64,000 bases of DNA from an uncultured Oscillospiraceae bacterium (GTDB lineage Bacteria > Bacillota > Clostridia > Oscillospirales > Acutalibacteraceae), in assembly GCA_900552265.1 (NCBI GenBank), contig URZE01000006.1, forward strand, positions 1 to 64,000, read 5' to 3'. The position numbers and the translations under genes were made by a program. Positions 45,853 to 54,584 of this stretch are shown here, in pieces (the stretch's first letter is position 1; each line of letters starts with the position of its first letter). The notes beneath the pieces were generated by a model, which did no database searches, was not told the origin of the DNA, and was given only the letters and a program-made list of their open reading frames with translations.

Positions 45853-48195
45853 TTACTTTCCCTCACCAACATCTATACTATGTTTATCTTCACCGGAAAC
45901 CAATTTCAACTCGGGATTTGCCACAAGACAAACACTTCCGATATTAAATCCATCATTTTTTATTATCGCAGATGAAATTTTATCTTCCACTTCTTTTCTT
46001 ATCAAATTTCTTAGATCACGAGCTCCACTCGTTCCTCCAATAGATTTTTCCACAAGATTTTTAAGAGCGGATTTTTCATAGGTAAGTGTAATTCCACGTT
46101 CTTTCAAGATTTGAACATACTCATCTATCATAAGAGCTGCAATTTTAATATAATCATCTTTTTTAAGTTTATTAAACACAACTATGCCATCAAGTCTACT
46201 TATAAATTCAGGACGTAAAAATTCCTTTAAAGCTTTTATCGCTTTCTCTTTTACAAGTTCATTCTGAGTCTTTCCGAAGCCCAGAGAACCACCTTCTCTG
46301 TTACTTCCCGCATTTGACGTCATTACAATAACAGTATTTTCAAAATTTACCACTCTGCCATGAGAATCTGTAATTCTTCCCTCATCCAGCACTTGCAAAA
46401 GAATATTTAACACATCAGGATGTGCTTTTTCTATTTCGTCAAACAAAATTACACTATACGGACGCTGACGTACCTTTTCTGTAAGCTGTCCCGCCTCGTC
46501 ATATCCAACGTATCCGGGAGGAGAACCTACTATTTTTGCAGCGGAATGTTTTTCCATATACTCCGACATATCTACTCTTATTAATGAATCAGGATCGTCA
46601 AATAATTCATTTGCCAAAACTTTAACAAGCTCTGTTTTTCCAACTCCGGTAGGACCTACAAATATAAACGATGCAGGTCTGCGACGAGGACTTATTTGAA
46701 TACGATTTCTCCTTATTGCAGCCGAAACTTCTCTTATTGCTTCATACTGTCCGATTATTTTTTCGTGAAGCTTGGTCTCAAGATTATCAAGTTTTCGGAA
46801 TTCATTTTCAGTAATTTTTGAAGAAGGTATACCCGTCCATAATTCTATTACTTTGGCAACATCATTTTCCGTAACTTCACGTCCTAAAGCCGAACTTTTA
46901 AGAGATTCACAAGATTTTTCATGTTTAGCTATATCACATCTGATTTCTGCAAGTTTTTGATAATCTGCTTCTTCTCCCGAAGCTAAAATTTTTTCTTCTT
47001 CTGATTTTAATTTTTCTATTTCGGAAATAAGCTTATCATAAAGAGCCAAATCTTTATTTTCAAGTGCCGCACAAGTACATGCTTCATCAAGCAAATCAAT
47101 GGCCTTATCCGGCAAAAATCTATCAGTTATGTACCGTTCCGAAAGAACTGTAAGGCGATTTATTAACGTATCGGGAACCACTACACGATGATGATTTTCG
47201 TAATAATTTTTTATACCTTTCAATACTTCGATAGTTTCCTTTACGGAGGGTTCCGAAATTTTAACAGATTGAAAACGTCTTTCTAAAGCTGAATCTTTCT
47301 CTATATATTTTCTGTATTCGGCAAAAGTTGTAGCACCTATAACCTGTATTTCACCTCTCGAAAGTGCCGGTTTAAGTATATTTGCGGCGCTCATAGATCC
47401 CTCGGAATCTCCCGCTCCGACAAGATTATGAACTTCATCAATGAAAAGTATTATATTTCCCTCTTTTTTAACCTCATCTATAAGTCCCTTTATACGACTT
47501 TCGAACTGCCCTCTAAACTGTGTACCTGCAACGAGTGCCGTTAAATCCAAAAGAAATATTTCTTTATTTTTAAGTCTGTGCGGAACATTCCCTTCAGATA
47601 TTTTTATTGCCAATCCTTCCGCTATTGCAGTTTTTCCCACTCCCGGTTCTCCTATCAAACACGGGTTATTTTTCGTTCTTCTGCAAAGAATTTGAATCGT
47701 ACGATCAATTTCTTTTTCACGACCTATAACTCGGTCAAGTTCATTATTTTTTGCTTTACCTGTAAGATTAGTACAATAAAGGTTTAAATTTTTTCGCTTT
47801 GATTTCTTTTTTGATTTGGATTTATCCGCTTTATCCGATTGTTCAGACGATTCCCCTGTCAAGTTATCCTTATTGGAAAAGAGCATATTGGAAAAAAGCC
47901 CTTTTATAAACGGAAAAGTCGCAGCTCCTCCTTTAACAAAATTTTCCTCATCACCATCTTTTTCAGAATCATCATATTCTGGTTCTTCACTGGCATTTTC
48001 CAAAATTTCTGAAAATTGTTGACTCATCTTCTCCATATCATCTTCAGACATACCAAATTTATCTATTATATTTTCAAGTGGTTTTATGCCGATTTCTTTC
48101 GCACACGGAACACATAAACCCTCTGTCTCCGTACTGTTCTTTCCGGTAGACACAAAAACCACCGCCGGTCTCTTTTTGCACCTTGAACAAAGCAT
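45853..48195 (-). CDS. clpE: ClpE-like AAA+ ATPase with N-terminal zinc finger
   Basis: A 780-aa Clp/Hsp100 unfoldase. Residues 3-31 hold a zinc finger (CSRC then CVPC) as in ClpE, not the long N-domain of ClpC. Two ATPase domains follow: Walker A GEPGVGKTA near 177 with GRRTKNNPCLIG, and GPTGVGKTE near 507 with the Walker B DEIEKAH. A middle coiled segment (SEIEKLKSEEEKILA) and a C-terminal D2-small domain complete it. An LGF tripeptide (GGSLGFGK) near 640 could bind ClpP; no ClpP is in the window. It precedes nrdR directly. Confidence 0.9.
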   Translation of the reverse strand: MLCSRCKKRPAVVFVSTGKNSTETEGLCVPCAKEIGIKPLENIIDKFGMSEDDMEKMSQQFSEILENASEEPEYDDSEKDGDEENFVKGGAATFPFIKGLFSNMLFSNKDNLTGESSEQSDKADKSKSKKKSKRKNLNLYCTNLTGKAKNNELDRVIGREKEIDRTIQILCRRTKNNPCLIGEPGVGKTAIAEGLAIKISEGNVPHRLKNKEIFLLDLTALVAGTQFRGQFESRIKGLIDEVKKEGNIILFIDEVHNLVGAGDSEGSMSAANILKPALSRGEIQVIGATTFAEYRKYIEKDSALERRFQSVKISEPSVKETIEVLKGIKNYYENHHRVVVPDTLINRLTVLSERYITDRFLPDKAIDLLDEACTCAALENKDLALYDKLISEIEKLKSEEEKILASGEEADYQKLAEIRCDIAKHEKSCESLKSSALGREVTENDVAKVIELWTGIPSSKITENEFRKLDNLETKLHEKIIGQYEAIREVSAAIRRNRIQISPRRRPASFIFVGPTGVGKTELVKVLANELFDDPDSLIRVDMSEYMEKHSAAKIVGSPPGYVGYDEAGQLTEKVRQRPYSVILFDEIEKAHPDVLNILLQVLDEGRITDSHGRVVNFENTVIVMTSNAGSNREGGSLGFGKTQNELVKEKAIKALKEFLRPEFISRLDGIVVFNKLKKDDYIKIAALMIDEYVQILKERGITLTYEKSALKNLVEKSIGGTSGARDLRNLIRKEVEDKISSAIIKNDGFNIGSVCLVANPELKLVSGEDKHSIDVGEGK

Positions 48196-48253
48196 ATCAA
48201 CACTTACTCCTTAATTAGTTTATATAGTTTATACTTAAATAAAATATCATTAT

Positions 48254-48829
48254 TTATTCTGCTATTCTGTCACTTTTTATCATAGAAACAAAAATTTTAA
48301 AATATCTCCACATTGCGTATAGCATAAATCCTGCTGTTATAACCATAAGCGTAATATCAACTGTTTCATTGTCTATACCAAACATTGCTTTTAATCCTAT
48401 TATCACAAGCACAGATATATAAAAAACCACTGTTGCAGCTTTTCCAAACCATTTGGCTGACGTGGGAGTCTTTTTTCGACCCAATAAAAACACACTCGCC
48501 ATTAACATTATTACTTCTTTTGAAATCAGTAAAATCATAAACGGATATATCTTAGGAAACTTCATTCCTACGCAAATCATTACAGCCATTAAAGTAAGTT
48601 TATCCGCCGCCGGATCGAGCATTTTTCCAAGACGTGTCACTTGATTGAATTTTCTCGCAGTTATTCCATCAAACAAATCACTGAGTCCGGAAACCGCCAG
48701 TATTATTCCCGCCCAAACATATTCGTTCCTTACGACACTTACCACAAATGGCCAAATAAGTATTATTCTTATTACAGAAAGAAAATTCGGAACAGTTAAC
48801 AAATCATTTTTTATGCATGACTCTTTCAT
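48254..48829 (-). CDS. pgsA: CDP-diacylglycerol-glycerol-3-phosphate 3-phosphatidyltransferase
   Basis: A 191-aa membrane enzyme starting phosphatidylglycerol synthesis. The CDP-alcohol phosphotransferase signature D-G-x2-A-R-x8-G-x3-D-x3-D is present as LFDGITARKFNQ and LGKMLDPAADK near residue 60, amid several membrane helices. I give the ATG at 48829 (GAGG upstream); a GTG at 48847 that overlaps the cvpA stop codon is an alternative. It is cotranscribed with cvpA. Confidence 0.9.
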   Translation of the reverse strand: MKESCIKNDLLTVPNFLSVIRIILIWPFVVSVVRNEYVWAGIILAVSGLSDLFDGITARKFNQVTRLGKMLDPAADKLTLMAVMICVGMKFPKIYPFMILLISKEVIMLMASVFLLGRKKTPTSAKWFGKAATVVFYISVLVIIGLKAMFGIDNETVDITLMVITAGFMLYAMWRYFKIFVSMIKSDRIAE

Positions 48830-48846
48830 TTGTAATAAAATCCTCA

Positions 48847-49545
48847 CTAATTAAAATTACTCAAAAATTCATAAATAGGATTATGATTATAAAGTTCTCT
48901 GAATATTATACTTGATGATATCGATTCCGGTGAAAATATATCGGGAATTTTACTCCAAAACGGAACAACCGTTCGTAAACAACACATGAATATCAAAACA
49001 ACGATATAACCTTTCAAAAAACCAAAAAAGCCTCCCAAAATTCCAAAAGCTCCTTTTAAAAGCGAAGAACTGAATATTTTATAAATATATCTTGAAACAG
49101 ACTTCGCAATCACCGACAAAACCACAAATGCACACAGGGCAAACAGCGACTTTAAAACACTCAAAATTCCCGGTTTGATTATCTGAGATATTCTCTGGGG
49201 AATTGCGGAAGATACGCTATTATTCATAATATGGTTTAATTCTTTTGGTGTTATTCCCCGAGCTTCCAAAAAGCTTACAATAAATCCCGGAATTTTATGA
49301 AAAATTTCAGAAGCATTTAATCTGCTTTCCGACATCAATTTTTCTATAGTTTTCTCTATATAGGGATACAAAAAATTATCATATACAAACAAAGAAATTT
49401 TTTGCGCCACAAACACCGACAAAATCGAAACAAATATCGAACTTACAAGTCCTAAAAAAGATTTAAATGCTCCTTTGCGAAAACCAGGTATCCCAAAAAT
49501 AATTAAAACCAATATAACAGCTAAATCCAACATCAAACTGTTCAA
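48847..49545 (-). CDS. cvpA: CvpA-family membrane protein
   Basis: A 232-aa integral membrane protein with four predicted helices of the CvpA family (colicin V production in E. coli; a general envelope role elsewhere). The start TTG at 49545 is supported by GGCGGTG six bases upstream; TTG at 49560 is an alternative. The family's GFRKGAF segment follows the first helix. Its stop codon touches the start of pgsA. Confidence 0.75.
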   Translation of the reverse strand: MNSLMLDLAVILVLIIFGIPGFRKGAFKSFLGLVSSIFVSILSVFVAQKISLFVYDNFLYPYIEKTIEKLMSESRLNASEIFHKIPGFIVSFLEARGITPKELNHIMNNSVSSAIPQRISQIIKPGILSVLKSLFALCAFVVLSVIAKSVSRYIYKIFSSSLLKGAFGILGGFFGFLKGYIVVLIFMCCLRTVVPFWSKIPDIFSPESISSSIIFRELYNHNPIYEFLSNFN

Positions 49546-49699
49546 AAATTTCACCGCCAAAAACCAATAAACAATTATTTATTACAAATATTAATATATC
49601 ACAACTACTTATTATAAACAACATTATTGCCATGAACTTTAATTATTAAAAAATTTATCTATTATTTAACTATATTATAACATATTTTACGACATATAA

Positions 49700-49845
49700 A
49701 AATCCGCTTAACCGTATCGTGCTCGAGATAACCTGCAAAAGATAGCAGGTGGGTGTCCTCCCCGTAACCTCACGCTCCCTTCGTTCGACTTAAAGTCGAG
49801 AGGTCTGCAATCAGCTACAGGAGTGGGGCTCCCGATTAAATAATG
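49700..49845 (-). ncRNA. ssrS: Structured non-coding RNA, possibly 6S RNA
   Basis: This 150-base segment is much more GC-rich and structured than its surroundings and has no protein frame. On the minus strand UUUAAUCG (49840-49833) closes with CGGUUAAG (49714-49707), giving a rod whose inside holds an imperfect helix (GACCUC/GAGGUU), a hairpin around TCGACTTTAAGTCGA, and near the 3' end GGACACCCACC followed by a CCTGC/GCAGG hairpin. After the closing helix comes GCGGATTTTTAT, which could end transcription. A single long closed rod with a bulged centre and a CCCACC stretch near the 3' side suggests 6S RNA, which inhibits sigma-A polymerase. The identity is a proposal; a different structured RNA is possible. 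Confidence 0.45.
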
Positions 49846-49924
49846 TAGGGTTATATGAACACAGTCCGCGAATTAAGCAGATTTACTTATTATATACGCT
49901 TTATATACCTTAACTCAACAACAA

Positions 49925-50206
49925 TTAATAACTGTTGCCCAAGCGTCTTTCGAATTCTTCAGACAAAGAATCAAGTAGCTTATCATCATCTACTTCAACT
50001 AATTGTTCTTCTCCGTTTTCTTCGATTATTTCAAATATAAAATAAGTTTCTTCCTTATTCAACAACTCATCTGACAGCTCAAAATTTGGCATAAGAGCAT
50101 AAAATCTTCCTTGAGTGTTTTCTATAAAGTCCAACACTTCAAACTCTCTTTCTACTCCTTCGTCATCTACCAAGGTAACGATATCTGTGGGTAAACTGTC
50201 TTCCAT
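49925..50206 (-). CDS. DUF1292 (YrzB-like) acidic protein
   Basis: A 93-aa acidic protein matching the DUF1292 family: ITLVDDEGVEREFEVL-type opening followed by a FIENTQGRFYALM core and an acidic EEENGEEQLVEVDDD end. It is widespread in Firmicutes, usually near ruvX and other core genes, with unknown function. An AGGAGG-like site precedes the ATG. Downstream on the same strand lies the structured RNA and cvpA. Confidence 0.88.
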   Translation of the reverse strand: MEDSLPTDIVTLVDDEGVEREFEVLDFIENTQGRFYALMPNFELSDELLNKEETYFIFEIIEENGEEQLVEVDDDKLLDSLSEEFERRLGNSY

Positions 50207-50460
50207 TAGGGGTCCTCCTATTTAATTTATGGTCTGTAGGTATCATTTTAATTACATTATACGAAAGAGTCAACAGGATTATTTATATTTTTAATTTTTT
50301 AAAATTTTTAAAATAAACTATATTAACCGTAATTCATACCGTAATACAATCATTAATATACTAATATTTAAAAAAATTTATATTTTATATAAAAAACATT
50401 GACTTTTTTAAGCAAAGATATATAATATATATCGAAATTATTTTTAAGGAGGAACTGAAA

Positions 50461-50895
50461 ATGGATGAAGTAAAATTTAAAAAATTAATGGAAAATAAGG
50501 AATTTGTAAAAAAGATGTTTGAAACAAAAACCCCTGATGAATTAAAATCAATTTTTTTAAAAGAAGGTTTGGAAATTAACGATCAAGATCTAGATCAAAT
50601 TCTTAAGGCAATAGCTCCGCTTATAAAAACATCTACACCACTTGAAATTAAAGATCTCAAAATATCAACTCCTATTCCTGTATCACCTGTATCAGATCAA
50701 ATTTCTGAAAACATAACCGGAGGAATTAATATGCCTGATTTTGCCGCAGGAGCAGGAAGTGCAACAGCCATTTCTCTTGCAATAGCCGGTGGTGTTATGC
50801 TTTACAAAAAGGGAATACGAGACGGTCAAAAAGAACTTTTAGAATTATATTATAAATTCAAAAACCTTAATGAACACCGTACATTAAAAAAGTAA
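50461..50895 (+). CDS. Nif11-like small protein with double-glycine and hydrophobic tail
   Basis: A 144-aa protein with a clear AAGGAGG site. Residues 5-50 (FKKLMENKEFVKKMFETKT then LKSIFLKEGLEINDQDLDQI) resemble the Nif11/nitrile-hydratase-type leader: a run of helix with alternating charge and the EG-x-x-(I/F) turn. A Pro-Ser-rich linker follows, then ENITGGINMPDFAAG and a glycine-rich hydrophobic helix (ISLAIAGGVMLY). In ribosomally made peptide systems a Nif11 leader ends with GG before the core; here GG stands exactly before the hydrophobic part. But no modification enzyme or exporter is adjacent, so it may be a membrane-tethered protein. It overlaps the end of dnaJ by 12 bases. Confidence 0.6.
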   Translation: MDEVKFKKLMENKEFVKKMFETKTPDELKSIFLKEGLEINDQDLDQILKAIAPLIKTSTPLEIKDLKISTPIPVSPVSDQISENITGGINMPDFAAGAGSATAISLAIAGGVMLYKKGIRDGQKELLELYYKFKNLNEHRTLKK

Positions 50896-52050
50896 AAATA
50901 AATTTTTTATTCTATCAAAAAAGGTTTTTCTTTTTTGATAGTTTTTTTCTGTTAAACTTCTCTCGAACTGTTGTAAAATCTCTTTTTGAGAAGAATTGAG
51001 ATTTCTTGGAACTTCTATATGAACTTTAACAAATTCATCTCCACAACCTCTTGCATGGAGTTTAGGTATACCTTTTCCTCGAAGTTTGAATATATCTCCG
51101 TTCTGAGTTCCTTCATGAATGTGGTATTCGGCCTTTCCGTCTATAGTAGGAACAACTATATCCGCTCCAAGAGCCGCCTGAGAGTAAGTTATAGGCACTT
51201 CACACCACACGTCACAATCTTTTCGTTCAAAAACAGAATGTGGAGTTACGTTTATGTAAACGTGCAAATCTCCTGCCATTCCTCCGTTTTTACCTGCATC
51301 CCCACGTCCTGAAACATTCAAAATCTGCTTATTATCGATTCCGGCGGGGATGTTTATTTCTATCTCCTTATGAACTCTTACTTTGCCTTTTCCGCCACAA
51401 TGTGTACAAGGATCTGATATAACTTTTCCGCTTCCCAGACACGAATCACAAGTACGTGTTGTTTGCATCACGCCAAAGGGAGTTCTCTGATTAACCACTA
51501 CCTGTCCAGAACCGCCACAAGAAGAACATGTTTTCGGAGAAGTTCCTTTTTTAGCTCCGCTTCCAGAACATTCAGTGCAATTTTCTATATGATAATACGA
51601 AACTTTTTTTGTACATCCTTTCGCAGCTTCAAGAAAAGATAGTGTAAGCGTTACTTCTATATCGCTTCCACGGCGAGGTGCATTTGCGTTTGAACGATAG
51701 TTTCTGCCACCACCGAATCCACCGAAAAAACTACTGAAAATATCCCCCAGATCAATATCTTGACCAAAAGGACTTCCACCATAATAACTATATCCTCCCG
51801 AACTTCCGCCGCCATATCCGGGATCAGTTCCTGCATGACCAAACTGGTCATAACGAGCTTTTTTAGTCTTATCGGAAAGTACATCATAAGCTTCATTAAC
51901 TTCTTTAAATTTCTGTTCTGCGCTTTTATCACCCTGGTTAAGGTCAGGGTGATACTTTTTGGCAAGTTTTCTGTAAGCTTTTTTTATTTCATCATCCGAC
52001 GCACTCTTATTTATGCCCAATACTTCATAATAATCACGTTTGTCTGCCAA
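50884..52050 (-). CDS. dnaJ: Chaperone DnaJ (Hsp40)
   Basis: A 388-aa co-chaperone stimulating DnaK. J-domain: RDYYEVLGI to HPD (KKYHPDLNQ) in residues 4-35; glycine-rich linker (GGSSGGYSYYGGSP), then four CxxCxGxG zinc motifs (CTECSGSG, CSSCGGSG, CDSCLGSG, CTHCGGKG) near 150-210 and a C-terminal substrate domain. The start is TTG at 52050, with AGAGGTG six bases upstream giving MADKRDYY; an earlier GTG at 52059 is less apt. Last gene of the hrcA-grpE-dnaK-dnaJ operon. Its last residues are encoded by the terminator of the opposite gene. Confidence 0.95.
   Translation of the reverse strand: MADKRDYYEVLGINKSASDDEIKKAYRKLAKKYHPDLNQGDKSAEQKFKEVNEAYDVLSDKTKKARYDQFGHAGTDPGYGGGSSGGYSYYGGSPFGQDIDLGDIFSSFFGGFGGGRNYRSNANAPRRGSDIEVTLTLSFLEAAKGCTKKVSYYHIENCTECSGSGAKKGTSPKTCSSCGGSGQVVVNQRTPFGVMQTTRTCDSCLGSGKVISDPCTHCGGKGKVRVHKEIEINIPAGIDNKQILNVSGRGDAGKNGGMAGDLHVYINVTPHSVFERKDCDVWCEVPITYSQAALGADIVVPTIDGKAEYHIHEGTQNGDIFKLRGKGIPKLHARGCGDEFVKVHIEVPRNLNSSQKEILQQFERSLTEKNYQKRKTFFDRIKNLFLLF
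50912..50948 (+). terminator. Terminator of the Nif11-like gene, embedded in dnaJ
   Basis: CTATCAAAAAAG and CTTTTTTGATAG pair perfectly over 12 bases, followed by seven T. It lies 17 bases after the plus-strand stop codon and inside the final codons of dnaJ on the other strand. Confidence 0.8.
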
Positions 52051-52120
52051 GGGATTCACCTCTTAATTTAAATTAATTCCCCTGCCCCTTGAGGCAGAGG
52101 AACACAATTTGATAATTTTT

Positions 52121-53965
52121 TTATTTATTTTCAGGGTCTACATCTTTGTAATCTGCGTTATATACGTTTTCTGAACCCTGTGCAGAGCTATCGGCTGTTG
52201 ACTGTTGCTGTCCTGCCGCATCTCCCTGAGGAGCCGACTGTTGATAGAGTTTTGTGGAAACGTCATACATATTTTTTTGAAGTTCTTCCATATCTTTTTT
52301 AATATTATCCACATTTCCGGATTTTATTGTTTCCCTCAGTGCAGTAACTTTCTGAGTAAGGCTGTCTTTATCGGAAGCATCAATCTTTCCTTCACTGTCT
52401 TTAATAAGTTTCTCAACCGCATAGCAAAGATTTTCAGCTTCGTTTTTAGCATCTACCTCTTCACGACGTTTTTTGTCTTCAGCTGCGTAACGCTCAGCAT
52501 CTTTAACTGCTTTTTCTATATCCTCTTTTGACATATTGCTTCCTGAACTTATGGTTATATGTTGCTCTTTATTGGTTGCACGATCTTTTGCACTTACGTT
52601 TACTATTCCGTTGGCATCTATATCGAATGTAACTTCAATTTGAGGAATTCCTCTCGGAGCCGGTGCAATTCCGTCAAGTCTGAAAAGTCCTAATTGTTTA
52701 TTATCTCTTGCAAACTCACGTTCACCTTGGAGAACGTTAACCTCTACTTGAGTTTGACCATCTGCCGCAGTGGAAAATACTTGACTTTTCTTCGTCGGAA
52801 TAGTTGTATTTCTTTCGATTATCTTGGTCATAACTCCACCCATGGTTTCAATACCGAGTGAAAGAGGTGTTACATCAAGAAGAAGTAGACCTTTTACATC
52901 TCCACCCAAAACGCCGCCTTGAAGTGCAGCTCCAATCGCAACACATTCATCAGGATTTATTCCCTTAAACGGTTCTTTTCCGATAAGTTTCTTAACTGCT
53001 TCCTGAACTGCCGGAATTCTCGAAGAACCACCAACCATTAAAACTTTATCAATTTTAGAAATATCAAGTCCTGAATCTTTGAGTGCTTGACGAACCGGTA
53101 CCATTGTATTCTCTACCAAATCTCCGGTCAATTCGTTAAATTTGGCTCTGGTTAAAGTAAGATCTAAGTGTTTCGGACCTGTAGCATCAGCTGTTATGAA
53201 AGGCAAGTTTATAGATGCTGAAGTCATTCCCGAAAGTTCTATTTTAGCTTTTTCAGCTGCTTCTTTTAAACGTTGCATCGCCATTTTATCCGACTTGAGA
53301 TCTATTCCGTTTTCTGCTTTGAATGAAGAAACCATCCAATCGACTATTCTTGCATCGAAATCATCTCCGCCAAGGCGGTTATTTCCTGCCGTTGCCAAAA
53401 CTTCCTGGACTCCGTCTCCCATTTCTATTATTGAAACGTCGAATGTACCTCCACCTAAGTCATACACAAGGACTTTTTGATCATTTTCTTTGTCGATACC
53501 ATATGAAAGCGCTGCTGCGGTAGGTTCATTAATTATACGTTTAACTTCCATTCCGGCGATTTTTCCTGCGTCTTTTGTTGCTTGACGCTGAGCATCGGTA
53601 AAGTACGCAGGAACTGTTATTACAGCTTCTGTTACTTTATCTCCGAGATAACTTTCGGCATCAGCTTTAAGTTTTTGAAGAATCATAGCCGAAATTTCCT
53701 GAGGAGTATAAGATTTTCCGTCGATAGTTACTTTATAATCTGTTCCCATTTCTCTTTTTATGGAACTTACTGTTCTGTCCGGATTAGTTATTGCTTGACG
53801 TTTTGCAACTTGACCAACCATTCTTTCACCTGTTTTTGAAAAAGCTACTACCGATGGGGTTGTTCTTGCACCTTCAGCATTCGGAATTACTACCGGTTCT
53901 CCACCTTCTATAACCGATACACATGAGTTTGTTGTACCTAAGTCTATACCTATAATCTTTGCCAT
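52121..53965 (-). CDS. dnaK: Chaperone DnaK (Hsp70)
   Basis: A 614-aa Hsp70 with the nucleotide domain (MAKIIGIDLGTTNSCVSV at the start, VYDLGGGTFDVSI near 170, MVGGSSRIPAV near 315) and substrate domain (VLQGERE, NKEQHITI) plus helical lid. Length is normal. The start is the ATG at 53965 with GGAGG upstream; the longer frame is unlike the family. It follows grpE and precedes dnaJ in the heat-shock operon. The C-terminal tail is shortened and Gln/Ser-rich (QQQSTADSSAQG). Confidence 0.97.
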   Translation of the reverse strand: MAKIIGIDLGTTNSCVSVIEGGEPVVIPNAEGARTTPSVVAFSKTGERMVGQVAKRQAITNPDRTVSSIKREMGTDYKVTIDGKSYTPQEISAMILQKLKADAESYLGDKVTEAVITVPAYFTDAQRQATKDAGKIAGMEVKRIINEPTAAALSYGIDKENDQKVLVYDLGGGTFDVSIIEMGDGVQEVLATAGNNRLGGDDFDARIVDWMVSSFKAENGIDLKSDKMAMQRLKEAAEKAKIELSGMTSASINLPFITADATGPKHLDLTLTRAKFNELTGDLVENTMVPVRQALKDSGLDISKIDKVLMVGGSSRIPAVQEAVKKLIGKEPFKGINPDECVAIGAALQGGVLGGDVKGLLLLDVTPLSLGIETMGGVMTKIIERNTTIPTKKSQVFSTAADGQTQVEVNVLQGEREFARDNKQLGLFRLDGIAPAPRGIPQIEVTFDIDANGIVNVSAKDRATNKEQHITISSGSNMSKEDIEKAVKDAERYAAEDKKRREEVDAKNEAENLCYAVEKLIKDSEGKIDASDKDSLTQKVTALRETIKSGNVDNIKKDMEELQKNMYDVSTKLYQQSAPQGDAAGQQQSTADSSAQGSENVYNADYKDVDPENK

Positions 53966-54015
53966 AAAAAATTCCTCCAATTATTTATTATTTTATTTCA
54001 TTTATGTTTTATATT

Positions 54016-54558
54016 TTAATTTGTAACTTCAACCATTGCATGTCTTATGATTCTGTCGCCCATCTTATATCCTTTTTGATATACGGTTGAAATAAAATTT
54101 TGTTTTTCTTCATCAGTATCTTTATGAGCTATTGCATTATGAATATTTGGATTGAAATCATCTCCGGGTTCTCCGAAAACCTCTACTTTCAAATTTCTGA
54201 AAGCTGAATCAATTTGATTTTTAAGAAGATTTATACCTCTTTTATATTTTTCATCTTGACAATCCAAAGATTTAACCGCTGCATCAAGACTATCAGCAAC
54301 AGGCAAAATACTCAGAACCGTCAATGCTGATGCATCCGAATAAATAGAATCTTTTTCACGCTCTGAACGTTTTCTGAAATTATCATATTCAGCTGCGGTG
54401 CGTAAAAACAGTTGCTTAGTTTCTTCCAATTCCTTTTTTAATGATTCAATTTCTTTTTGTTCCTTATTATCCTCCGGTTTATCTTCCGAATGACAGCACT
54501 CCTTGCAACCACATTCTTTTTCTTTATGATTTTTTTCATGTTTTTCTTTTAAACCCAC
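54016..54558 (-). CDS. grpE: Nucleotide exchange factor GrpE
   Basis: A 180-aa DnaK exchange factor: long N-terminal coiled coil (IESLKKELEETKQLFLRTA), the AEYDNFRKRSEREK joint near 63, and the beta-wing with FNPNIHNAIAH near 135 and YKMGDRIIRHAMVEV at the end. The first 25 residues are unusual for GrpE: CGCKECCH with four cysteines and histidine, a potential metal-binding or redox-active segment. Second gene of the hrcA operon. Confidence 0.93.
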   Translation of the reverse strand: MGLKEKHEKNHKEKECGCKECCHSEDKPEDNKEQKEIESLKKELEETKQLFLRTAAEYDNFRKRSEREKDSIYSDASALTVLSILPVADSLDAAVKSLDCQDEKYKRGINLLKNQIDSAFRNLKVEVFGEPGDDFNPNIHNAIAHKDTDEEKQNFISTVYQKGYKMGDRIIRHAMVEVTN

Positions 54559-54584
54559 TTATTAATCCCCTTTCACAAAATAAA

